Shown: one piece after another, positions 1-8,614 of the stretch
Position numbering within the stretch: the stretch's first letter is position 1
How the letters are laid out: each line of letters opens with the position of its first letter
Source: Solirubrobacter ginsenosidimutans
Lineage (GTDB): Bacteria; Actinomycetota; Thermoleophilia; Solirubrobacterales; Solirubrobacteraceae
Reading direction: 5' to 3'
NCBI RefSeq assembly: GCF_027587205.1
Contig: NZ_JAPDOD010000007.1
Span: 62,001-126,000 of the forward strand
Length of the DNA: 64,000 bases
Program-made: the position numbers and the translations under genes
The notes under the pieces: generated by a model
Seen by the model: the letters and a program-made list of their open reading frames with translations, nothing else
Database searches by the model: none
Told to the model about the DNA's origin: nothing

Positions 1-3000
1 GACTTCAGCGCGGTCGGAGCCGCGGAGCCGCCCACGGGCGCGAACGCCCCGCCGCCGCTGGCCTGCAGCGTCTGCGGAAGCGAGTAGGTACCGTTGACGA
101 GCTTGCCCGTCGCGGTGGCGCTCGGGTCGGCGACCGAGAGGGTCGCGTCGCCGGCGGTGGAGACCACGGTCGCCGTGGTGGCGGCCGTGTAGTCCTTGGC
201 GACGCCGGGGGTGAACGCCCCGAACGTGGCCGGTGCGCCGAGGGTCAGCGCGAGCGTGGCCGGCACGGCGCCGCCGACGGTGCCCGGCTGGTCGTTCGTG
301 TAGGCCGGCGCCGGCGGCGCGACCTCGTTGCCGGTCATCCAGTTGACGAGCTCGACGCCCTTGGACTGGATGTCGAGCAGGGCCTTGCCACCGTCGCTGC
401 CGACGTTGGCCACGTTCTTGGCCTGGGCGACGAACTGCTTGGCGAACGTCGCCGCACCCGCGTCGTCACCCGCGCGGTGCGCGGCGTCGGCGCTGGCGAG
501 CGAAGCGCTGAGCGCGGTGTTGCCGGCGGCGTTGACGCCGCCGCCCGCGACCGCGGCCGCCAGCATGTCCTTGACCTCGTTGAACGTGACGCAGTTGTCG
601 TACGTCTGGCCGCTCGTCCACTGGATGGCGTTGAGGATCATCGACTGGAACCACTTCTCGTTGGCGTACTGCCAGTTGTGGCCGAGCACCGTGGTGTAGG
701 AGCGGGCACCCTCGAAGTTGCGGCACCACGTCATCGGGTGCACGTCACTGTTCATCAGCGGCCCGGGGCTGTAGCCGATCTGGTTGATGACCGAGTCCTC
801 GTTCTCGTACTGCAGCGGGTGCACGATCCCCATCTCAACCGGGTTGCGGTTGGTGTTGTAGAGCTCGTCGACGCTGAAGAACCGGTTGGGCACCTGCGCC
901 ATCGACGCGTGCGCGGGATCGGCGGTCGTGTACTCGACGCTGCCGCCGGCCCCGGTGTCCACCAGGATGCCGCCGTTGGAGTTGCTGCCGTGGTTGGTGA
1001 AGCCCGCGCCGTTGAGGTCCATGTACCACGGGTTGTTCTCCAGCGAGTCGGTCGCGCCATGGATCGACACGAAGCCGCCACCGTTGCGGATGTACTGCTG
1101 CAGGTTGGCGAACTCCGTCCCGTTGACGGTCGACGTACCGCTCAGCCCGACCGTCGAGTCGAAGACGATCGTCTTGTACTGCGCGAGCTTCGCCGGGTCC
1201 AGGAACGGGCTGGTCGTCAGCGACACGCCGGCCGGAGCGTTGCGGCCCGGTGAGGTGCCGATGGCCGGATCCCAGATGTCGATGTCGAAGCCGTTCTGGG
1301 CGCCGAGCTGCTGGATCATCCACTCGAAGTCGACGATCGACTCGTGCCGGTAGCCGCCGGCGCGGCCCGTGATGAGGACCTTGTACTTCGCGTTGGGAAT
1401 GGAGACGGGCACGACCGGGTTGTAGAAGAACCGGATCGCCTGGACGCCGGGCTCGGGGGTCCCGACCGTCACGCCGGTGCCGGACGTGTCGACCGCGGTG
1501 CCCTGCAGCTGTGAACGCAGCGCGGAGCCGGCGGACGACAGGACCGCGTTGCCGCCGGCGGCCGTGACGAACGACTGCAGCGAGGTGATCGCCCCCGCGG
1601 TGTCGCCGCCGTCGGACTTGGTCTTGGCGTCAGCGAGCAGCCCTTGCAGTTCGGTCTGCTTGGCGGCAGTGATGATCGGACGCGGGTTGGAAATGGTGAC
1701 GCCTGTCGCATGCGCCTTGGTGAGCGGCGTGGCGAGGATGACGTTGTTGAGGTTCGTCGCCGTCCCGGACGCGTGGTCATGGGCCAGCGGCGCGCTGAGG
1801 ATGACGTTCGGCGCCGGCGCCGCGGGCAGCGGCGAGATGTGCTTGGCGACGGTGACGACCTCCTGGTTGGCGCCCGTGTCGAGCACGATCGGCTGGCCGA
1901 CGACCGGGCCGTTGTTGCTCGGCGGCTGCGCGCCGCCCGGGAGCACCTCCGACGAGTAGGAGGCGATGCGGACCGCGTTCGCACCGGCGGACGCCGGCGC
2001 GGTGAGCGTCGTCGAGACGGTCGGCGGCGGGCTGAGCGCCTTGGAGACCGTCACGGTCTCCTGGTTGGCGCCCGAGTCGATCACGAGCTGCTGGCCGGGA
2101 CGGAAGCCCCACGGGGTCGCCAGCCGGAGGCCGGTCGCGCCCACGGCCGTCGCGCCGTTGAGCGTGGTCGTCAGCGCGTTGTTCGCGAGCTGGTCGATCA
2201 CGGTCGAGAGGTCGGCGAACGAGGTCGTGACCGCGAACGTGTTCGTGTACTTCGACGCGTTGCCGGCGCTGTCCTGGAGCGAGACCGTCTCGGTGTGCTT
2301 GCCGACGGTCAGCGTGTTCAGGGCCACCGCCTTCGGGATGACCTGCGTGCCGTCGAGCGTCATCAGCCGCGGCGCCGAGCCGCCGGCGCCGTTGGTGACG
2401 GTGTCGGTCGGGTCAGCCAGGCGCGGATCGGCGAAGGTCGGCGTCAGGGTCTGCGACTGGAGGATCTTGCCGTCCACCACCTGCGGGACGTACACCGAGA
2501 CGCCGTTGAGGTGATTCTTGGTCAGCGCGCTCGTCAGCACGACGTTCGGCGCCGGAGCCGCCGGCGCGGGGCTGACGACGCTGGCGATCTTCACGGTCTC
2601 CGCGTTGGCACCGCGGTCGAGCTGGAGCGTGTCGCCGGCGGCGCGGCCCGTCAGGCTCGCGAGGCGGATCTGCGTGTCGCCGGCGGCGGCCGCCGGAGCG
2701 CCCGTCGTCGCGTTGTTCGGCTGCAGCGTGGTCGGCGTCGGGCCCCAGATCGCGATCGGGGCCTTGGTGTCGATCTGCAACGTGATCGTGTTGTAGAACG
2801 CCGTGCCGGCGACCGTGGCGTTCGCGGCGTGCGCGTTGGCCAGCGGCGCCGTCAGCGTCACGTTGGGAGCGGGGGCGGCGGGGGCGGGGGTGACGATCGT
2901 CGCGATCGTCGCGGTCTCCTGGCCGGCGCCGGTGTCGATGAGGAGCGAATCGCCCGCACCGCGGCCCGTCGTGCTCGTCAGGCGGACCGCGGTCGCGCCC

Positions 3001-3419
3001 GCGGTCGAGGCCTGATTCAAGGTCGTGTTCGTGGTCGCGCCGCGGGAGAGGTTGCCCGAACTGTCGACCGCGCGGTAGCGCACCGATGTGTTGCCCTCCT
3101 GCGACAGCGGCACGCTGGCCGTCGCCGCCGGACCCGCCGTGACCGGGACGTCGACATAGGTCGCGCCACCGTCGAGCGAATACTGGAACTTCGACACCGC
3201 GACGTCGTCGGTCGCCGACAGGGTCAGCGTCTGCGGCGCCGTGATGCGCCAGTTGCTATTGCCGTTCGGCGGCGCCGAGAACGCCGCCGGCGCCACGACC
3301 GGCGCCACCGTGTCGGCTGCCAGCGCGGGCGAGACGACCGCCAAGCTCAGTACGGATCCGACGACGGCAGCCGGCAACGCCGACGGCCACTGCCGACGGC
3401 TCGATTCCCTCATGGACAT
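1..3419 (-). CDS. Secreted ThuA-domain protein (C-terminus beyond window)
   Basis: The frame stays open from an ATG at 3419 (second ATG at 3413) to the left edge, so at least 1139 residues. A Shine-Dalgarno-like GAGGAG precedes the ATG. Residues 1-37 form a signal peptide ending near SPALAA. Next come a cadherin/Ig-like stretch (about 45-130) and several copies of a module with the pattern RL-x-S-GR-x-AGD-x-L-x-LD-x-GA-x-E, each followed by a PAPAAPAPNV linker. Residues about 678-936 are a ThuA-like (glutamine-amidotransferase-fold) domain: VLITGRAGGYRHES at its start, GGGFVSIHGATD inside, and the late HPMTWCRNFEGAR and VLGHNWQY motifs. Such domains occur in secreted or surface carbohydrate-related proteins; the substrate is unknown. 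The last 95 visible residues closely resemble the C-terminus of the beta-helix protein at 15459-17984, which suggests a shared surface or sorting domain. Confidence 0.85.
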   Translation of the reverse strand, partial: MSMRESSRRQWPSALPAAVVGSVLSLAVVSPALAADTVAPVVAPAAFSAPPNGNSNWRITAPQTLTLSATDDVAVSKFQYSLDGGATYVDVPVTAGPAATASVPLSQEGNTSVRYRAVDSSGNLSRGATTNTTLNQASTAGATAVRLTSTTGRGAGDSLLIDTGAGQETATIATIVTPAPAAPAPNVTLTAPLANAHAANATVAGTAFYNTITLQIDTKAPIAIWGPTPTTLQPNNATTGAPAAAAGDTQIRLASLTGRAAGDTLQLDRGANAETVKIASVVSPAPAAPAPNVVLTSALTKNHLNGVSVYVPQVVDGKILQSQTLTPTFADPRLADPTDTVTNGAGGSAPRLMTLDGTQVIPKAVALNTLTVGKHTETVSLQDSAGNASKYTNTFAVTTSFADLSTVIDQLANNALTTTLNGATAVGATGLRLATPWGFRPGQQLVIDSGANQETVTVSKALSPPPTVSTTLTAPASAGANAVRIASYSSEVLPGGAQPPSNNGPVVGQPIVLDTGANQEVVTVAKHISPLPAAPAPNVILSAPLAHDHASGTATNLNNVILATPLTKAHATGVTISNPRPIITAAKQTELQGLLADAKTKSDGGDTAGAITSLQSFVTAAGGNAVLSSAGSALRSQLQGTAVDTSGTGVTVGTPEPGVQAIRFFYNPVVPVSIPNAKYKVLITGRAGGYRHESIVDFEWMIQQLGAQNGFDIDIWDPAIGTSPGRNAPAGVSLTTSPFLDPAKLAQYKTIVFDSTVGLSGTSTVNGTEFANLQQYIRNGGGFVSIHGATDSLENNPWYMDLNGAGFTNHGSNSNGGILVDTGAGGSVEYTTADPAHASMAQVPNRFFSVDELYNTNRNPVEMGIVHPLQYENEDSVINQIGYSPGPLMNSDVHPMTWCRNFEGARSYTTVLGHNWQYANEKWFQSMILNAIQWTSGQTYDNCVTFNEVKDMLAAAVAGGGVNAAGNTALSASLASADAAHRAGDDAGAATFAKQFVAQAKNVANVGSDGGKALLDIQSKGVELVNWMTGNEVAPPAPAYTNDQPGTVGGAVPATLALTLGAPATFGAFTPGVAKDYTAATTATVVSTAGDATLSVADPSATATGKLVNGTYSLPQTLQASGGGAFAPVGGSAAPTALK

Positions 3420-3672
3420 GGCTCTCCTCGCGACCCAGGGCGCATTGACCTGACGCATTCGTGCGTCGAGACGCCGCCGAGCCTAACTCCCGAGAATTCC
3501 AAGTGTCAAGGACTTCTCGACGTTTGTTGCTCGCCTAGATAAATGAGAGCTTCATGATTCAGCTCCAGGTTTTCCTTTGGGGAATGCCCTGTGGCGCCTG
3601 CACCGAAGCGCGGAGCGGCACGGTAAAGGTCTATTTGTTGTGTGGGACATCAAACTCCCCCGGGTGCAAGCG
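3420..3672. other. Intergenic region between flagellin and ThuA gene
   Basis: These 253 bases hold no convincing gene. They are visibly less GC-rich than the neighbours (around 3536-3560 and 3628-3660). They should contain the end of the flagellin transcript and the promoter of the ThuA-domain gene, both on the minus strand. No strong hairpin or clear -35/-10 pair was found. Confidence 0.4.
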
Positions 3673-4491
3673 CTAGCGGAGCAGGGAGAGAACGCCTTGC
3701 GGGGCCTGGTTGGCCTGCGCGAGCATGCTCGTGCCGGCCTGCTGCAGGATGTTGAGCTTCGTGAACTTGGTCATCTCCTCCGCCATGTCCACGTCGCGGA
3801 TACGCGACTCGGAGGCGGTGAGGTTCTCCTGGTAGGTGGCCAGGTTGTTCAGGCGATGCTCGAGGCGGTTCTGCACGGCGCCGAAGGCGGCGCGGCCGGT
3901 CGAGACGTCGTTGATGGCGGCGTCGATGTCGGAGACGCCGATGGCCGCGAGCGTCGTGGTGTCGGAGGCGGCGAGGACGACGGCGACCGCGGAGCCGCCG
4001 GCCAGGTCGACCGCGCTGGCGGCGATGGTCTCGCCGTCGTTGGCGCCGACCTGGAAGCTCAGGGCGTTCGTGGAGTTCAGCAGCTTGGTGCCGTTGAAGG
4101 CCGTGTCGGAGCTGATGGCCGTGATTTCGGTGCCGAGCTGGTTGACCTCGGCGGCGATGGCGTCCTTGTCCTCGGTCGCCAGCGTGTCGTTGAGCGACTG
4201 GACCTTCAGGTCACGGATGCGCTGCAGCATCGAGTGAACCTCGGTCAGCGCGCCTTCCGCCGTCTGGACCAGCGAGATGCCGTCCTGGGCGTTGCGCTGC
4301 GCCTGGGCGAGGCCGCCGATCTGACCACGCATCTTCTCGGAGATCGCGAGACCCGCGGCGTCATCGGCGGCGCGGTTGATGCGGTAGCCGCTGGAAAGCT
4401 TCTCCATCGACTTCGACGCGGCGGACGCCGTGGCCGTCAGCTGACGGTGGGTGTTGAACGCCTCGACGTTGTTCTGAATACGAAGGCCCAT
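3673..4491 (-). CDS. fliC: Flagellin
   Basis: The 272-residue protein is the flagellar filament subunit, exported through the flagellar apparatus. The N-terminal D0/D1 region (residues 1-140) starts [18 protein letters not shown] and contains [21 protein letters not shown]. The C-terminal region ends [20 protein letters not shown] followed by VLSLLR, the classic flagellin tail. Only about 60 residues lie between the conserved ends, so this is a short flagellin with almost no D2/D3 domain. An AAGGAG sequence sits 8 bases before the ATG. No other flagellar gene is in the window, so this is a stand-alone filament gene. Confidence 0.96.
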   Translation of the reverse strand: MGLRIQNNVEAFNTHRQLTATASAASKSMEKLSSGYRINRAADDAAGLAISEKMRGQIGGLAQAQRNAQDGISLVQTAEGALTEVHSMLQRIRDLKVQSLNDTLATEDKDAIAAEVNQLGTEITAISSDTAFNGTKLLNSTNALSFQVGANDGETIAASAVDLAGGSAVAVVLAASDTTTLAAIGVSDIDAAINDVSTGRAAFGAVQNRLEHRLNNLATYQENLTASESRIRDVDMAEEMTKFTKLNILQQAGTSMLAQANQAPQGVLSLLR

Positions 4492-4558
4492 GATTCAACT
4501 CCTTGTTGATCGGGTGGGAGGGCTGACTTCGAGGCAACTCCATGTCGCCTCGGTCCCA

Positions 4559-4585
4559 TACTCGACCGGCCCGCGCCGGGCTTTA
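4559..4585 (-). promoter_or_regulatory. Candidate sigma-28-type promoter of flagellin
   Basis: Reading the minus strand, TAAAG (from 4585) is followed after TAAA and 15 bases by GTCGAGTA (4566-4559). This fits the flagellar sigma factor pattern TAAA-N15-GCCGATAA at both the -35 element and the spacing, with 5 of 8 matches at -10. It would give a leader of about 60 bases before the flagellin start. Inference from pattern only. Confidence 0.45.
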
Positions 4586-4634
4586 AGGTGGATTCGCTCC
4601 CGATCTGACCTTTGTCGCGGAGGGTGACGTCGCG

Positions 4635-6995
4635 TTATTGGATGGCCATGGCGATGCGGAAGCGTTCCTCTGCGGTGATGAGGTGGTCGTTGTCGTTGAG
4701 GCCGGCGTCGAGCTGGACCCACTTGATCTTGCCGTTGAAGGCGCTGGTCGTTCCGGTGTAGTCCTCGCTGACCGGGGTGCCGACGTCGCGGCCCAGGTCG
4801 CAGGTCTCGTCGCCGGAGTAGAGCATCGGGACGGTCGCTTCGACGCGGCCTTCGCCGACCTTGTCTCCGTCGACGTAGAGGGTCACCAGGCCGCCTTTGG
4901 CGAGGCCGCCGCCGTCGTAGGCGAACTCCATCCGCAGTTGGTGCTCGCCGGCGGGCATGGGTGTGTCGGCTTCGACGTAGAAGCGATTGAGGCCGGCGAG
5001 GTTGTGGCAGTACTTGGGACGGCCTTCGTGCAGGTACAGCGACCAGCCGGCGAACGCGCCGCCCTGGGCGATGATCACGCCCTGGCCACCGCCATCGGGG
5101 ATCTCGACCTGCGCGGAGACGGCGTGGGACTTGTTCTTGAGGTTCAAGACCGAGTTCTCGCTCAAGCGGCCCATGCCGCCATAAAGGATCTGCGTGTTGC
5201 CCTTGACCAGCACCGGGCGGCCGGCGAGGTCGGAGTTGAACCGTTCGATGCGCCGGTCGTCCAGCGGCAGCACGTTGTACTTGACGGCCTCGATCAGCCA
5301 CAGGCGTTGGAGCTCGGCGAGCTTGTCCGGGCGCTCGGCGGCAAGGTCGCGCGCCTGCGTCCAGTCGGTGCTGGTGTCGTAGAGCTCCCAGACGTCGTCG
5401 TCGAGCGCGGGCAGCGCGTCGTGAAACTCCCACGGGACGCTGTGGCGCGTGACCGCGGTCCAGCCCTTGTGGTAGATGCCGCGGTTGCAGAACATCTCGA
5501 AGTACTGCGTCTCGCGCGCTTCGGGCGCAGCGGTGTCGTCGAACGCGTAGGCCATGCTCACCCCGTGCAGCGGCATCTGCTGGATGCCGTTGACGAACGT
5601 CGGTTGCGGCAGGCCGGCGACGTCGAGGACGGTCGCGGCGACGTCGATGATGTGGTGAAACTGCGAGCGGATCTCGCCGCGCGCCTGGAAGCCGTTGGGC
5701 CAGTGCACGATCGCGCCGTTGCGGGTGCCGCCGAAGTGCGAGGCGACCTGCTTGGTCCACTGGTACGGCGTGTCCATCGCGTGTGCCCAGCCGACCGCGT
5801 AATGGTTGTAGGCCGCTGGCGTTCCAAAGGCGTCGATGTGCGCCGCCATGAACTCCGTGGTCTCCAGCTGCGCGGCGCCGTTGAGCGAGATGATCTCGTT
5901 GAACGTCCCGTTCAGGGTGCCTTCCCCGCTGGCGCCGTTGTCGCCGATGATCACGTAGACGAGCGTGTCCTCGAGGATCCCGAGCTCGGCGAGCGAATCG
6001 ACGAGCCGGCCGATGTGGTGATCGGTGTGCTCCATGAAGCCCGCGTAGACCTCCATCTGACGCGCCAGCACCGGCTTGAGGTCCGCGGGCAGGTCGTCCC
6101 ACGCGCTGATCTCGTCCGGGCGGGCCGTCAGCTCCGCGTCCGCGGGGATCACGCCCAGTTCCTTCTGACGCGCGAACGTCTGCTCGCGGATCGCGTCCCA
6201 GCCGGCGTCGAAGCGGCCCTTGTACTTCGCGCTCCACTCCGGCGGGGCGTGATGCGGCGCGTGCGTCGCGCCCGGCGCGAAGTACATGAAGAACGGCTTG
6301 TCCGGCATCAAGGACTTCTGCTGACCGATCCAGGTGATCGCCTTGTCGGTCATGTCCTCGGTGAAGTGGTAGCCCTCCTCCGGCGTCTTCGACGGCTCCA
6401 CCGGCGTCACGCCGTCATACAGTGCCGGGTAGTACTGGTTCGTCTCGGCGCCGACGAAGCCGTAGAAGTACTCGAACCCGCTCCCCAGCGGCCACTGGCG
6501 GAACGGGCCCGCGGGGCTCGTCTCCCACACCGGCACCTCGTGGCACTTGCCGAGCTGCGCGGTGCTGTAGCCGTTGAGCTTCATCGTCTCGGCCAGCGGC
6601 GACGCCGTATCGGGCAGGATCGAGCTGTAACCGGGCGCCGACGTCGCGATCTCGGTGATCCCGCCCATCCCCACCGCGTGATGATTGCGGCCGGTCAACA
6701 GCGCCTGCCGGGTCGGCGAGCACAACGCCGTCGTGTGGAAGCGATTGAACCGCAGCCCCTGGTCCGCGAGGCGCTCGAAGGTCGGCGTCTCGCACGGCCC
6801 GCCGAACGCGCTCGACGACCCGAACCCGGCGTCGTCGAGCATCACCACCAGCACGTTCGGTGCACCCGCCGGCGGCCGCAGCGGCTCGATCGGCGGGTAC
6901 GACGTGTCCGGGTCCTTCGCGTCGTAAGTCGTCAACCCCACGTGGGCTCGGTGCGGGATCGGAAGGACCGAACGCGGGACGTCAGAGGCAGCCAT
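4635..6995 (-). CDS. Arylsulfatase (type I sulfatase)
   Basis: The 786-residue enzyme should hydrolyse sulfate esters. The metal-binding Asp pair is in VVMLDDAGFG (D54, D55). The formylglycine motif is CSPTR with Cys92, the Cys-type sequence modified by the formylglycine-generating enzyme. GKCHE (K150, H152) replaces the usual GKWH, and a GDNGASGEG segment supplies the later metal ligands. The C-terminal 200 residues form a beta-rich domain like those of long actinobacterial and Pseudomonas-type arylsulfatases. No signal peptide is evident, so it is probably cytoplasmic. An AAGGA sequence lies about 8 bases before the ATG. It is transcribed towards flagellin but separated from it by the flagellin promoter. 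No maturation enzyme lies nearby. Confidence 0.93.
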   Translation of the reverse strand: MAASDVPRSVLPIPHRAHVGLTTYDAKDPDTSYPPIEPLRPPAGAPNVLVVMLDDAGFGSSSAFGGPCETPTFERLADQGLRFNRFHTTALCSPTRQALLTGRNHHAVGMGGITEIATSAPGYSSILPDTASPLAETMKLNGYSTAQLGKCHEVPVWETSPAGPFRQWPLGSGFEYFYGFVGAETNQYYPALYDGVTPVEPSKTPEEGYHFTEDMTDKAITWIGQQKSLMPDKPFFMYFAPGATHAPHHAPPEWSAKYKGRFDAGWDAIREQTFARQKELGVIPADAELTARPDEISAWDDLPADLKPVLARQMEVYAGFMEHTDHHIGRLVDSLAELGILEDTLVYVIIGDNGASGEGTLNGTFNEIISLNGAAQLETTEFMAAHIDAFGTPAAYNHYAVGWAHAMDTPYQWTKQVASHFGGTRNGAIVHWPNGFQARGEIRSQFHHIIDVAATVLDVAGLPQPTFVNGIQQMPLHGVSMAYAFDDTAAPEARETQYFEMFCNRGIYHKGWTAVTRHSVPWEFHDALPALDDDVWELYDTSTDWTQARDLAAERPDKLAELQRLWLIEAVKYNVLPLDDRRIERFNSDLAGRPVLVKGNTQILYGGMGRLSENSVLNLKNKSHAVSAQVEIPDGGGQGVIIAQGGAFAGWSLYLHEGRPKYCHNLAGLNRFYVEADTPMPAGEHQLRMEFAYDGGGLAKGGLVTLYVDGDKVGEGRVEATVPMLYSGDETCDLGRDVGTPVSEDYTGTTSAFNGKIKWVQLDAGLNDNDHLITAEERFRIAMAIQ

Positions 6996-7095
6996 TTGTC
7001 GATCCTTCAGTCGCGGACGCGGTCATGCCCGGATCCGCGTCAGCGCAGCGGGTCGCGAAGCGCACGGAGCGTCGCGCACACCGACTCCCGAGACA

Positions 7096-7710
7096 TCACC
7101 CCGATCGCATGATCGGGACGCTGCCGGGGACGCCCGACGTCGTCGTCCAGGTCACCGATCCGGTGGTGATGGCCAGCGACTTCGCGTCCACATCGCCCGC
7201 GTCCACGGTCGCCAGCAGGTGCGCCTCGTGGAACTTGCGCTTGCCGAACTGCGCGTAGGCGATCACTTGCGCGGTCGAGTTCTCCACGTGCTGGAGGATC
7301 GCGACCGAGCCGTCGGGCGCGACCACGACCGCCTGCCCGGTCTCGGCGAACGGGATGTCGTGATCGGGCTGGATGCTCGCCTCGGCGGACGCGCCGGTGC
7401 GCAGGTCGACCCAGCCGGCCGTCCAGCCGAGGTTGTCGCCGCCGACCCACTCGCGGATGAACGAGAGCCTGTGCCCGTACGGCTTCCAGTCGTAGACGTC
7501 GTCCAGCGACCCGTCGTTGCCGTAGGCGAAGAGTCGCGGGCGGCGCAGGACGGCGCTGCACGCGTAGAACTCGGTCCGCTGGTACAGCGTGAAGACGCGC
7601 GTGCGGGCGTGCTCGTAGAGCGTCTTGCCCGAGTTGCACGTCACTTTCGCGTCGGCGCGGCTCGGAACCAGCAGCACCAGCGCGAGGGCGAGGACAAGGA
7701 AACGTGGCAC
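7096..7710 (-). CDS. Small secreted protein of unknown function
   Basis: The 204-residue product starts with GTG at 7710, chosen because it gives a clean signal peptide (PRFLVLALALVLLVPSRADA). The frame is open further upstream, but that extension reads as arginine-rich non-coding sequence. The mature part starts with two cysteines about 25 residues apart (TCNSGK and FYACS), probably a disulfide, followed by a beta-rich region (VAILQHVENSTAQVIAY) typical of a partial propeller or lipocalin-like fold. I do not recognise the family. It lies just upstream of the arylsulfatase on the same strand with a gap of about 100 bases, so co-transcription is possible. Confidence 0.7.
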   Translation of the reverse strand: MPRFLVLALALVLLVPSRADAKVTCNSGKTLYEHARTRVFTLYQRTEFYACSAVLRRPRLFAYGNDGSLDDVYDWKPYGHRLSFIREWVGGDNLGWTAGWVDLRTGASAEASIQPDHDIPFAETGQAVVVAPDGSVAILQHVENSTAQVIAYAQFGKRKFHEAHLLATVDAGDVDAKSLAITTGSVTWTTTSGVPGSVPIMRSG

Positions 7711-7784
7711 GCAGGCGATCGTGCCGGTCCGTTCGGCGCCATGCAATCGGGGACCCACCCCGAGGTTTCGCCCAACCCGGGCGG

Positions 7785-8245
7785 CTACGCCCGTGGCACG
7801 GAGGTGGAAGCGCGCCGCCACGCTGCCGACCTGAGCTGCAGCATCGTCACGTAGGCGATCAGCACGAGCGTCGTCAGCCCGACGCCTTTGATCGGGCTCG
7901 CGGTCACGGCGAGACACACCACCCCGCCGAGGACCACGACCGGGAGCGTCTGGACGAGCAGCTCCTTGTAGGCGTTGGGGATGTCACCGCCGAAGCGCAC
8001 CATGTAGGCCGCGCAGTACACGAGGCCGAGCGTGAGCCCGTCGAGCGCGAAGTGCGGGAGCGACGATCGGCGCTTGACGCCGGTCTGCTGGCACAGCTCC
8101 GCCGACGCGCGTTGCAGGCCGAGCGCCCATCGGAATGCGACGAGCCCCGTGAGTGCCGCGCGGTGGCCTGCCACTCCGCGGCGTAGCGGGTTCGCAGGTC
8201 CTGGGGGAGTCGCGCCAACGCCCGCGCGACGAGCCAGTCGGTCAT
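7785..8245 (-). pseudogene. Frameshifted small membrane protein, second gene of the PadR operon
   Basis: Translation would start at the ATG at 8245, which overlaps the stop of the PadR gene (ATGA). That gives MTDWLVARALARLPQDLRTR and then YAAEWQ, a typical start for small actinobacterial membrane proteins coupled to PadR. The frame then becomes arginine/serine-rich nonsense. From about 8174 the convincing protein is in another frame: HRAALTGLVAFRWALGLQRA, followed by two or three hydrophobic helices and a stop at 7785. The switch is near 8165-8173 and needs a single-base change. Either the gene is broken, there is a sequencing error, or the second part is re-initiated from an internal GTG at 8174. 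Confidence 0.5.
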
Positions 8246-8466
8246 GCGAACCTCACCTTCGCCGTGGGTTTGGGCGCTTCGCGGAAGGGCTTCAGCGCCG
8301 CCTCGGCTGCGGCGAGCCCGGTCGGCGTGATCGCGTACAGCCGCCGTGGTGGGCGCCCGACCGCCGAGCTGTCGACGTCCTCGCTCCAGCTACGCAGCCA
8401 GCCCTCGGCCTCCAGCCGGTGCAGCGCGGGGTAGATCGTCCCGCTCTTCAAACCGGTCCGCCCCAT
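8242..8466 (-). CDS. PadR-family transcriptional regulator, N-terminally short
   Basis: The 74-residue product contains the PadR winged-helix core: RTGLKSGTIYPALHRLEAEG, then GRPPRRLYAITPTG for the wing. PadR proteins normally have another 20-30 residues carrying helices 1 and 2. Here the only ATG is at 8466, and an in-frame stop lies about 80 bases upstream (8547-8545), leaving no room for an intact start. Fragments resembling the missing part (EPSRSWVGRT in frame, ALLEGARSPRG in another frame) suggest the 5' end is damaged. Its stop overlaps the next gene by 4 bases, so the two formed an operon. It probably controlled its own promoter. Confidence 0.6.
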   Translation of the reverse strand: MGRTGLKSGTIYPALHRLEAEGWLRSWSEDVDSSAVGRPPRRLYAITPTGLAAAEAALKPFREAPKPTAKVRFA

Positions 8467-8482
8467 CGTGCGGCCGACCCAG

Positions 8483-8513
8483 CTCCTCGAGGGCTCCGGG
8501 CGCCCTCGAGGAG
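8483..8513. promoter_or_regulatory. Perfect 12-bp inverted repeat upstream of PadR
   Basis: Arms CTCCTCGAGGGC (8483-8494) and GCCCTCGAGGAG (8502-8513) pair perfectly around a 7-base loop. The repeat lies in the divergent region between the PadR-like gene (minus) and the AbiE-like operon (plus). It could be a protein-binding operator or a hairpin in the PadR leader RNA. No T-rich tail follows on either strand. Confidence 0.55.
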
Positions 8514-8515
8514 TG

Positions 8516-8568
8516 CAGAATCGCAGAGTGCAGCCGCGATTCTGTCATTCCGCGTTGGGCAGAATCGC
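8516..8568. promoter_or_regulatory. Three CAGAATCGC half-sites upstream of the AbiE-like operon
   Basis: CAGAATCGC occurs at 8516-8524, inverted as GCGATTCTG at 8536-8544, and again in direct orientation at 8560-8568. The first two form a palindrome with an 11-base spacer. The array ends about 45 bases before the regulator start at 8615. Type IV AbiEi antitoxins are known to autoregulate through inverted repeats in their promoter, so an operator role is a reasonable inference. Confidence 0.5.
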
Positions 8569-8614
8569 TGTATTGCGCAGTTGTTCTGTGGATCTGCACT
8601 ATGATGCACAGGTG

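Noticed and set aside
4638..7112. Plus-strand open frame of over 800 codons
   Set aside because: It is antisense to the well-supported arylsulfatase and reads as Arg/Val/Asp-rich sequence without any family motif; long shadow frames are expected in such GC-rich DNA.
8390..8599. Minus-strand frame of about 70 codons upstream of PadR
   Set aside because: It overlaps the PadR core out of frame. At most its middle is a remnant of the PadR N-terminus, so it is not listed as a gene.
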